DNA of 38,548 nucleotides from Nitrospira sp. (GTDB lineage Bacteria > Nitrospirota > Nitrospiria > Nitrospirales > Nitrospiraceae): NCBI GenBank assembly GCA_029240595.1, contig JARDZZ010000006.1:1-38548 (forward strand). The letters run 5' to 3'. The stretch's first letter is position 1. Each line of letters starts with the position of its first letter. Under the pieces are notes generated by a model. It had not been told where the DNA came from. It saw nothing but the letters and a program-made list of their open reading frames with translations, and did not search any database. This document shows positions 28,837 through 38,548 of the stretch, piece after piece. The translations under genes were made by a program, and so were the position numbers.

Positions 28837-30324
28837 CTATCTGGTCAGCGTATCTTCGATATCCGGCGAAGTCGCCTGCACATGCACGCCGAGCATGGGA
28901 TAGCGCTGGGTGAGTTTCTCTTTCATCAGCCAGGCGATGTTCCGGTACGACCAGTGCCCTTTGACCCCCGAACGAAGCTTAGCGATATATTCCGCTTCCG
29001 CAAAATCCATCTTGAACAGACAGCGGACCTTGAATCCGAAGGGGATGGCATAGAGGGCCGCCTCTCCGTTCACTTTCTTCAGCTGCTCAATATCCGCCCT
29101 CACGGCATCCATGGCCTGCCGATATTCACCGTCAAGACGTGCCTCGATCAGGGGCGCGGGGACATCATACCCATGCGCGGTGGTGAAATTCTGTTGGATC
29201 TGTTGGCAGCGCCGGTGCCGGTGCATATCCCGCCAGCCGCCGATATCCATGAGGACATCGAACGTAAATGCATACCCGCTACGGAACTCCTTCGGCAGTT
29301 CATCGTACGACCCGCGACGGCTCAGTGCGACGGCGATCGTGTCCTGTTTTTGCTTGTCCGTCCAATCACGTACCACACCGAGGATCCTGCGGTAGGGCGC
29401 GTGGCTCACACGATACAGGAGCGTCGCGACCGTTTCATCAATGGGATCGTGCGGATCGATAAGCTCGACGGCGTCGCAGGTTCCCCAGGTATCCGCATGG
29501 TCGAGTCCCGTGCCGAGGAGTGCTTCCTTCGCATAGCGGGCCAGATCCGTGTAGACGGTGGCCTGATAGTCGTTCGCCCGGGCATAACGAGAGAGCGTTG
29601 GAGCCATTGGTTCATTCAGGCCGGCGGTTTGGCCGCACAGCTCGCCCCAGACGTTCATCGGAGGACGTTGACACGCATCCTTCAGGTCTTCGCCGATCAT
29701 CCGGAGTTCCGGGAGCTGGGAGGACAGAAGTCTCGTGATCTGCTTTTCGAGCGTTCGAATACTTACCACCTGACCGACATTTGTTTTGCACGCGAGCGGC
29801 AAGAGGTAGCGTGTGACGTCGAATGCGCGAGCGGCAATCGTCCGCTGATACGTATCCGGCTTCATCGAGGGCGGCCGCGGTTCTCGCTCGGACAGATACG
29901 TCACAAGGGGTTCGTGAAGGAGGCGATAGATTTCCCCGAGGCTGCGAAGGATGCCGTGATAGGTCCCTTCGGTCTCGCTTCCATGAATGGCGTCGGGCAC
30001 GTACCAGCCACCCGAGGCAAAGTTCTGATAGCGGCTCGATTTGGCCTGCCCGTCCCACACCGGTTCATCTTCCAACCGGATGGCGGCAAGCTCGGTGATC
30101 TCTTCAAAACAGATAATGACGTGGCCGAGATCGGCGATCGAGGCATGCCCATAGTCGAAGTAAAACTGCTCCCAGAACTTTTCCGAGGAATGCCCGTGTA
30201 CCCATTTGATGCTCTGTTCTATAGAGTCAGGAGAACGACTGTAGCGCGCCAGCGCATACGCGGACTTCTCGGGCGGCATGGGCGCCACGGCGATGATCCT
30301 GCGGGTTGGCCGATCACTGCTCAT
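28837..30324 (-). CDS. two-domain ThyX-like (FAD-dependent thymidylate synthase family) protein
   Basis: 495 aa; N-half EDEPVWDGQAKSSRYQNF, C-half RDMHRHRRCQQIQQNFTTAHGYDVP; resembles duplicated ThyX. Confidence 0.75.
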   Translation of the reverse strand: MSSDRPTRRIIAVAPMPPEKSAYALARYSRSPDSIEQSIKWVHGHSSEKFWEQFYFDYGHASIADLGHVIICFEEITELAAIRLEDEPVWDGQAKSSRYQNFASGGWYVPDAIHGSETEGTYHGILRSLGEIYRLLHEPLVTYLSEREPRPPSMKPDTYQRTIAARAFDVTRYLLPLACKTNVGQVVSIRTLEKQITRLLSSQLPELRMIGEDLKDACQRPPMNVWGELCGQTAGLNEPMAPTLSRYARANDYQATVYTDLARYAKEALLGTGLDHADTWGTCDAVELIDPHDPIDETVATLLYRVSHAPYRRILGVVRDWTDKQKQDTIAVALSRRGSYDELPKEFRSGYAFTFDVLMDIGGWRDMHRHRRCQQIQQNFTTAHGYDVPAPLIEARLDGEYRQAMDAVRADIEQLKKVNGEAALYAIPFGFKVRCLFKMDFAEAEYIAKLRSGVKGHWSYRNIAWLMKEKLTQRYPMLGVHVQATSPDIEDTLTR

Positions 30325-30363
30325 ACACAGACTCCTGTTGTACGGAAGTCGGGAGGTTGCGAA

Positions 30364-30392
30364 CTATAGCGCCGCCGGAAGCTCGGCGCAAG
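30364..30392 (-). promoter_or_regulatory. candidate promoter for the ThyX-like gene
   Basis: Reverse strand TTGCGC-N17-TATAGT. Confidence 0.4.
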
Positions 30393-30406
30393 AAGCCTTC
30401 GTCGCG

Positions 30407-30436
30407 TTGACTTGCCCGCAAACTCGTCGCTATAGT
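30407..30436 (+). promoter_or_regulatory. candidate hisS promoter
   Basis: TTGACT-N18-TATAGT. Confidence 0.45.
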
Positions 30437-30479
30437 CGCGCGCACCTTCAGGACGCGATCAATACAGCTGGATGCACCG

Positions 30480-31736
30480 GTGATCAAAGGCATCAAGGGC
30501 GTTAAAGATATTCTCCCTGAAGAGACGCCGCGCTGGCGGTTTATCGAGGAAACCGCCCGTCAGTGGGCGGATCGGTACGGCTTTCACGAAATCCGCATCC
30601 CGATTTTTGAAGTCACGACGCTGTTTGCCCGCAGCATCGGCGCCACCACCGACATCGTGGAAAAGGAAATGTACACGTTTCCCGATCGTGACGGAACGTC
30701 TCTCACGCTCAGACCGGAAGGCACCGCAGGAACCGTCCGTGCCTTCATCGAACATCACCGAGGGGCTGATCCGCTCCCGCAAAAGTATTTTTACATCGGC
30801 CCCATGTTTCGCCATGAACGGCCGCAAGCTGGACGACTCCGTCAATTTCATCAGTTTGGTGTCGAATACCTGGGGACCCAGGATCCTAAGGCGGACGTGG
30901 ACGTCATTGCCCTGTTATGGCGCTTTCTCTCTGATCTGCGTTTGCCTGATCTCACTCTTGAGATCAACAGCCTAGGAACCAGTACCGATCGAGCGGCTTA
31001 TCTTCCGGTCCTCGTCGCGTTTTTGCAAACCCGAGTGGGTCAATTGTGCGAGAATTGCCGTCGACGAATCGACACGAACCCGCTTCGGGTGCTGGACTGT
31101 AAGGTGCCTGCCTGCCGGGCAGCCACCGAGGATGCCCCTCACCTGACTTCATATTTGTCTCCCGAGGCAAAGGACCATTTCGATCAGGTCCTCTCGACAC
31201 TTTCCGCACTCGGCATCTCGTTCCGTCTGAATCCACGGCTCGTGCGTGGACTCGATTACTATTGCTTGACAGCCTTCGAGATTACGTCATCCCACCTGGG
31301 GGCGCAGAATGCCGTGGGAGCCGGAGGCCGGTATGATGGATTGGTGGAACTCTTAGGCGGGCAGCCTACGCCAGCTGTGGGATTCGCGGCCGGCCTCGAA
31401 CGCATCGCAATGATGCTTCCTTCCGAACGTGTTCCGACCCTTCGTCCCTCGGTCTATGTGGCTTCGTTCGGGGCCGAAGGCAGTCCAGCTGGCGTCCGCT
31501 TACTGGATGCCCTCCGGCAAGTTGGTCTCTCAGCGTTGTCGGACTACCGGGCCACCACATTGAAAGCCCATCTCCGTCAGGCAGACCGTGCAGGCTGCCG
31601 GTTTGCCGTCCTGTTAGGTGATGATGAAGCCAGAGCTGGATCCGCTGTCGTACGTGATATGGAATCCAAGGTGCAGGAGACCATTCCATTGACCGATCTT
31701 CCTCGCTATTTCGTGGCCCTCAGCAAGAATTTTTGA
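30480..31736 (+). CDS. hisS: histidyl-tRNA synthetase
   Basis: 418 aa; GIKGVKDILPEETPRW, LTLRPEGTAGTVRAFIEH, RLRQFHQFGVEYLG, GGRYDGLVELLGG, VGFAAGLERI. Confidence 0.95.
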   Translation: MIKGIKGVKDILPEETPRWRFIEETARQWADRYGFHEIRIPIFEVTTLFARSIGATTDIVEKEMYTFPDRDGTSLTLRPEGTAGTVRAFIEHHRGADPLPQKYFYIGPMFRHERPQAGRLRQFHQFGVEYLGTQDPKADVDVIALLWRFLSDLRLPDLTLEINSLGTSTDRAAYLPVLVAFLQTRVGQLCENCRRRIDTNPLRVLDCKVPACRAATEDAPHLTSYLSPEAKDHFDQVLSTLSALGISFRLNPRLVRGLDYYCLTAFEITSSHLGAQNAVGAGGRYDGLVELLGGQPTPAVGFAAGLERIAMMLPSERVPTLRPSVYVASFGAEGSPAGVRLLDALRQVGLSALSDYRATTLKAHLRQADRAGCRFAVLLGDDEARAGSAVVRDMESKVQETIPLTDLPRYFVALSKNF

Positions 31737-31750
31737 CCCCGTTTTTCCAA

Positions 31751-31779
31751 TTGACTTCCTTTCGAAAACCCCGTAGGCT
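31751..31779 (+). promoter_or_regulatory. candidate promoter for the dsrE-like cluster
   Basis: TTGACT-N17-TAGGCT. Confidence 0.4.
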
Positions 31780-31848
31780 CGGGCACGATTAACTTATGTA
31801 ACCAATTGATTCTTAAAAGATCTTCGTGTTAAATTCACAGACATTTCC

Positions 31849-32169
31849 ATGGCACAACAGAAACTCGGTCTCCTGTTATCCACAGCCCCCTCTCATCCGA
31901 GCGTCGAGACCGTGGTGCAACTGGCGGAAGCTGCACTCCGGCAAGGCGTTGAGGTCTATTTGTATCTCATTGATGAGGGCGTAAGAAGCTACATGGATAC
32001 CCGTTTCAGAGGCCTCCTAGACGCTGGTGTCAAAATGTCCGTCTGTGCCTATGGGTGCCAACAACATGGCGTCTCAACCGACCAGGTAGACCCGCGTGTC
32101 TCGCTATCTGGCCTTGTCGTGCTCTCAGGAATAATCGACGGATGTGATCGGTTTCTCGCATTCACCTAG
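31849..32169 (+). CDS. DsrE-family protein
   Basis: 106 aa; KLGLLLSTAPSHPSVETVVQLAEAALRQGVEVYLYLIDEGV...CAYGCQQHGV. Confidence 0.7.
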   Translation: MAQQKLGLLLSTAPSHPSVETVVQLAEAALRQGVEVYLYLIDEGVRSYMDTRFRGLLDAGVKMSVCAYGCQQHGVSTDQVDPRVSLSGLVVLSGIIDGCDRFLAFT

Positions 32170-32182
32170 CAGAACGAGCGAC

Positions 32183-32527
32183 ATGTCCAAACGAGTTGCC
32201 GTCGTCATCGCTGAAGACCCTACCGAAACCCATCGACCCGTCGAGGCCCTGCGCATTGCGCTTGGCCTTTGTGCCGGGGACCATGAGACGACCATCATTC
32301 TTCTTGGAAAAGCTCCTCTCCTGTTGACCGATGATACAGATGACGTCATCGACGTCGATATTCTTGAAAAGTATCGTCCCTCATTCCAGCAACTCCATGT
32401 ACCGTTCGTCGTGGCATCAGGCTTACCAACGCAGAAGTTTCTCGACGGATTTTCCATAACGAGTAAACCGACGGACGAGATTCGCACGCTGGTGCAATCA
32501 CTCGACCGCACCCTGGTCTTTTCATGA
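32183..32527 (+). CDS. DsrF/DsrE-like family protein
   Basis: 114 aa from ATG 32183; RVAVVIAEDPTETHRPVEALRIALGLCAGDHETTIILLGKAPLLL; between two DsrE-superfamily-like ORFs. Confidence 0.6.
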   Translation: MSKRVAVVIAEDPTETHRPVEALRIALGLCAGDHETTIILLGKAPLLLTDDTDDVIDVDILEKYRPSFQQLHVPFVVASGLPTQKFLDGFSITSKPTDEIRTLVQSLDRTLVFS

Positions 32528-32754
32528 AGAAGACGCTGTATCTACTCAGAAAACCTCTGGATCGTGTGGATCCTGCATTGTTTATCGCGTCACACTCCGT
32601 AGGAGATGTGGTGCTCCTTGATCGTGCCCTGGTTCCATTTCCTCATTCCGGCGGAACAGTCTTCTCATTGGGCACTGAGGATGCGGATCGCATCATCTCC
32701 TATGATGTCCTGGTGAAAAAAATTTTCGCGAGTGATGCAGCCATCGTCATTTAG
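32524..32754 (+). CDS. DsrH/TusB-like protein
   Basis: 76 aa; TLYLLRKPLDRVDPALFIASHSVGDVVLLDRALV; ATGA overlap with the preceding gene. Confidence 0.55.
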   Translation: MKKTLYLLRKPLDRVDPALFIASHSVGDVVLLDRALVPFPHSGGTVFSLGTEDADRIISYDVLVKKIFASDAAIVI

Positions 32755-32759
32755 GAACG

Positions 32760-33062
32760 GGCTCTTCTCCTAAGATAGTGTGGCAAAGAAAGAGATAGTC
32801 GCCGTCGTAGGATTCGGAGTAGGACCGGTGGATGGTGGGGATTGGTGCTAAAGGGTTGATTAGGGAGGAACTCTTCTAGAGGGCGTCTTGGGGACGGAGT
32901 TGGGGATTGACTCGGAGTAAGAGGGCGGTGCACTGTGCATAACTTCTTGAGATCCGTCGATGAAGAGACACATTACAAACCACCACTGGCTGATGGCATC
33001 GCTGAACTTCGGAGAAGCGAGAGCATCAAGCATACTTATCCACAGGTGTGAATAAGCCTGTG
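32760..33062. promoter_or_regulatory. oriC-like intergenic region with DnaA boxes upstream of dnaA
   Basis: DnaA-box matches: TGTGCATAA 32934-32942 (-), TTATCCACA 33036-33044 (+), TGTGAATAA 33047-33055 (-); adjacent to dnaA-dnaN-gyrB. Confidence 0.65.
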
Positions 33063-33084
33063 TATGGGTGAGAGCGCAGGAATC

Positions 33085-34428
33085 ATGACAGTTTCTACAG
33101 TCTGGCAGGAAGCCTTGGCCTATATTCAGGGACGGGTTCCAAAACAGGTCTACGACACCTGGTTTATGCCCGTCCGCTTAGAGCGAATCGAAGATCGAAG
33201 TGCGCAAATAGGTGTTCCGAATAAGTTTTTTGGCGATTGGCTCAGCCAGCATTACGGACCACTCCTCGAGGAGGCCGTGTCGACTGCTCGGGGCGGAGGA
33301 GAGACGGCCGTGTCCTTTGTCGTCTTTAGCCGACCCCCAATCAGCCAGAGCGACGTTGCAGCAGTTGCGCAAGCAGTCCGGACGGCTACGACCCCTAGAT
33401 CCAAGCGAGGGATACAGCTTAACCCGAAGTATTCATTTAAGAATTTCGTCGTGGGTGCCGGCAATCAATTCGCTCACGCCGCCTGTATGGCAGTCGCAGA
33501 ACAGCCAGCGAAAGCCTACAACCCCCTCTTTATCTATGGCGGAGTCGGACTTGGGAAGACCCATCTGTTGAACGCGATCGCCAACCATGTTGCCGAGCGC
33601 ACCGATCTGCGCATTGCCTATCTGACGACCGAGCAGTTCACGAATGAGGTCATCAACTCCATCCGCTACGACAAGATGATGGACCTGCGGAAGCGATACC
33701 GGCATATCGACATGTTGATGATCGACGACATTCAATTTTTGGCGGGGAAGGAGCGCACGCAGGAAGAGTTTTTCCATACGTTCAATGCCTTGTACGAGGC
33801 GCACAAGCAGATCGTCCTTTCAAGCGACCGGTTTCCGAAGGACATGCCTGACATCGAAGAACGCTTACGGTCGCGGTTTGAGTGGGGACTCATCGCCGAC
33901 CTGCAGCCACCCGATGTGGAAACCAGAATCGCGATTCTCAGAAAGAAGTCCGAGGATGAAGGAGTGACCCTGCCGGAAGATGTGATCCAGTTCCTCTCCA
34001 CGACCATGAAGAGCAACATTCGAGAACTGGAAGGCTCGCTGGTGCGCCTCGGCGCATATGCCTCATTGACCGGGCAGTCCATTACCCTCGACATGGCGAG
34101 GAACGTGCTGCGAGATTTGATCGGCGACAAGAAGAAAATTGTGGCCATGGAGGACATACAGGAAGCGGTCGCCGCCTGCTTCCACATTAAGATCGCCGAT
34201 CTCAAGTCACGGCGCAGGAGCAAAACGCTGGTCCATCCGAGGCAGATTGCCATGTATCTGTGTCGCGAATTGACGGACGCGTCTTTTCCGGAAATCGGGC
34301 GGTTGTTCGGCGGGAAAGACCATACGACGATCATGCATGCGTGCCGGCAAATCATGAAAGCAAAAGAGAACGACAGCGGGTTGAATCAAACGTTGGACGG
34401 ACTCAAGGAGAAGATCCTCAGAGGGTGA
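33085..34428 (+). CDS. dnaA: chromosomal replication initiator DnaA
   Basis: NPLFIYGGVGLGKTHLLNAI, MLMIDDIQFLAGKERTQEEFFHTFNAL, GGKDHTTIMHA; start 33085 preferred (AGGA spacing) over ATG 33064. Confidence 0.97.
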   Translation: MTVSTVWQEALAYIQGRVPKQVYDTWFMPVRLERIEDRSAQIGVPNKFFGDWLSQHYGPLLEEAVSTARGGGETAVSFVVFSRPPISQSDVAAVAQAVRTATTPRSKRGIQLNPKYSFKNFVVGAGNQFAHAACMAVAEQPAKAYNPLFIYGGVGLGKTHLLNAIANHVAERTDLRIAYLTTEQFTNEVINSIRYDKMMDLRKRYRHIDMLMIDDIQFLAGKERTQEEFFHTFNALYEAHKQIVLSSDRFPKDMPDIEERLRSRFEWGLIADLQPPDVETRIAILRKKSEDEGVTLPEDVIQFLSTTMKSNIRELEGSLVRLGAYASLTGQSITLDMARNVLRDLIGDKKKIVAMEDIQEAVAACFHIKIADLKSRRRSKTLVHPRQIAMYLCRELTDASFPEIGRLFGGKDHTTIMHACRQIMKAKENDSGLNQTLDGLKEKILRG

Positions 34429-34449
34429 CCGGGTGAGAGAGGGGCGATT

Positions 34450-35577
34450 ATGAAGGTTCGGATTGGAAGAGATGAGTTGCTCACAGGGCTTCAACGCGTC
34501 CAAGGGGTCGTCGAAAAGCGCAATACGATGCCGATTCTGTCCAATATCCTGATCGAAGCCAAACAGGAAGGAGCCGAGATCGTGGCCACCGACCTCGAAA
34601 TCGGCATGAGAGGACTCTACAAGGCCACCGTCCATAAAGCCGGCGGGATCACGGTCTCGGCGCGAAAGCTGTACGAAATCATCAAGGAACTGCCGAGCGG
34701 TGACATTGATCTGATTTCCAGCGAAAATAACTGGACGACCATCCAAGCAGGGAAGAGCCAGTTCAAGGTCGTCGGCCTTCCCAGCACGGATTATCCAGCG
34801 CTTCCCGCCATCGACCGTGAAGGGTTGACGCCCCTCGCCGGGGCGGGCCTGTTGGAGTTGATCCGCAAAACACTGTTCGCAGCGGGAGATAACGATGCCC
34901 GCTATATCCTGAACGGCTTGCTGGTCACGCTGATCTCCGGGGAAAAGAAAACGACGCTTAGACTCGTCGGGACCGATGGGCATCGGTTGGCGGTGGCTGA
35001 GCAGGATCTCGGGAAAGCCGGCGCCAAAGGCGCGCCACAGGAGATCAAGGCGATCATTCCGAAGAAAGCCGCACAAGAGATGCGTCGACTTTTGGAAGAA
35101 GGAGGTGACGGCGAGCCCCTCATCGGCTTTACCAAGAATCTCATGATCTTCCGCAAGAGTGGCCTGCTCCTGACGTCGCGGTTGATGGAAGGCAACTATC
35201 CCAACTACCAACAGGTCATTCCGAAAGAGAGCAATAAGAAAATTATGGTGGTGCGCGCGGAACTTGAAAGCGCGCTGCGCAGGGTCTCGGTGCTTTCGAA
35301 GGACAAGGCGAATGCGGTGAAACTGTCGTTTGCTCCCGGGCGGCTCACGTTGTTTTCCAGCAACCCGGATTACGGTGAAGCCACTGAGGAAATGTCCGCC
35401 CAATACGAAGGCGAAGCATTGAACACCGGCTTTAATGCCCGTTATCTGCTCGACGTCTTCGACGTGATGGACGGGGAGAAAATTTCGTTGCAGATGGACA
35501 GTGCACTCAGCCCCTGCTTGATTCAAGAGGCCGAAACGCCCGGGTTCAAGTGTGTCGTGATGCCCATCAAAATTTAG
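34450..35577 (+). CDS. dnaN: DNA polymerase III subunit beta
   Basis: 375 aa; sliding-clamp features, FNARYLLDVFDVMDGEKISLQMDSALSPCLI, C-terminal VVMPIKI. Confidence 0.96.
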   Translation: MKVRIGRDELLTGLQRVQGVVEKRNTMPILSNILIEAKQEGAEIVATDLEIGMRGLYKATVHKAGGITVSARKLYEIIKELPSGDIDLISSENNWTTIQAGKSQFKVVGLPSTDYPALPAIDREGLTPLAGAGLLELIRKTLFAAGDNDARYILNGLLVTLISGEKKTTLRLVGTDGHRLAVAEQDLGKAGAKGAPQEIKAIIPKKAAQEMRRLLEEGGDGEPLIGFTKNLMIFRKSGLLLTSRLMEGNYPNYQQVIPKESNKKIMVVRAELESALRRVSVLSKDKANAVKLSFAPGRLTLFSSNPDYGEATEEMSAQYEGEALNTGFNARYLLDVFDVMDGEKISLQMDSALSPCLIQEAETPGFKCVVMPIKI

Positions 35578-35634
35578 CAGGATGTTAGAAAAAGACTCCC
35601 AGCATTGTTCTCGCGCCGCTCAGAGGTTCAACTT
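35577..35634 (+). repeat. dispersed repeat copy A, abutting the dnaN stop codon
   Basis: GCAGGATGTTAGAAAAAGACTCCCAGCATTGTTCTCGCGCCGCTCAGAGGTTCAAC. Confidence 0.5.
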
Positions 35635-35835
35635 TTTAGACTATGGACGACGTGCCTCTGAGACACCGGACGTTCACCAACTCGCGCCCGTCCGCAAACT
35701 GACGCTCATGATGCTTCGCCTCGCGGACCTCGCTGCGTCCTCGCCGCGGGACCACGTGCGCGTCCCCGGGAAGTTGGTCTGGCGAGCACGTTGTTGTTTT
35801 GAACGTCCTACCAGATGCCAGGATATTTGCAGTAG

Positions 35836-38339
<2,504 letters not shown>

Positions 38340-38427
38340 TGAGGCCGAAAGCGAACAATCAAGCCGACCGATCGGTCTGTAACAACGCTTAAAGCGGTCA
38401 TCTGGAAAGGCCGCAACAGACATCGTC

Positions 38428-38490
38428 TCGTACGTTGAACCTCTGAGGCGAGGCGAGGGACGAAGCCCGTGATCATTTTCAGCATCCCTG
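38428..38490 (-). repeat. dispersed repeat copy C, inverted, between gyrB and gyrA
   Basis: Reverse strand CAGGGATGCTGAAAATGATCACGGGCTTCGTCCCTCGCCTCGCCTCAGAGGTTCAACGTACGA. Confidence 0.55.
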
Positions 38491-38499
38491 GAGAAGGAC

Positions 38500-38548
38500 A
38501 TGCCGCCTGATGAACGCCTAGGCCAAATCGCGATCGAAGACGAGATGC
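38500..38548 (+). CDS. gyrA: DNA gyrase subunit A, N-terminal fragment cut by window edge
   Basis: GGAGAAGG RBS then MPPDERLGQIAIEDEM, matching the GyrA N-terminal IxIEDEM pattern; follows gyrB. Confidence 0.7.
   Translation, partial: MPPDERLGQIAIEDEM

Noticed and set aside
28882-30369. 495-aa plus-strand ORF antisense to the ThyX-like gene
   Set aside because: Sense ORF shows a clear protein family; the antisense translation is low-complexity Arg/Gly/Asp-rich shadow sequence.
32751-32933. 60-aa minus-strand ORF in the oriC-like region
   Set aside because: Low-complexity Pro/Ser/Arg translation produced by the C-poor G-rich strand; no RBS or family support.
34207-35526. 439-aa minus-strand ORF antisense to dnaN
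   Set aside because: Lies opposite an unmistakable dnaN; high-GC shadow ORF with no recognisable family.

Overview
High-GC bacterial window, probably Nitrospira-like (inferred from gene content, not proven), spanning a replication-origin region. Left to right: a LOG-family fragment at the edge, a TPR protein, a TldE/TldD pair, an HTH+Zn-ribbon regulator, a SulP transporter, a minus-strand block (DUF1295, RmlD-like, EttA ABC-F, a small Zn-ribbon-like ORF, two alpha/beta hydrolases, a 1097-aa unknown membrane protein, SelO), then beta-carbonic anhydrase and an MpsC/DUF2294 gene divergent from an expanded DAB/Mps-type inorganic-carbon locus (two tandem DabB/MpsA-like subunits, a degenerate third antiporter-like subunit, DabA/DUF2309, a P-II-like protein). 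Then a TPR protein, a two-domain ThyX-like protein, hisS, a DsrE/F/H-like trio, an oriC-like region, dnaA, dnaN, gyrB and the first codons of gyrA. Main observations: (1) the dab/mps locus has a ~190-nt structured leader ending in an 11-bp terminator hairpin upstream of dabB1, a candidate cis-regulatory RNA; (2) dabB2 has a 1-nt frameshift (1699 vs 1698 nt in its tandem paralog); (3) gyrB carries a 26-bp imperfect tandem duplication that breaks the frame at the EGDSAGG motif; (4) both dabB promoters contain inverted TGACG/CGTCA half-sites; (5) there is a dispersed repeat family, with two copies abutting stop codons and one abutting the gyrA RBS.
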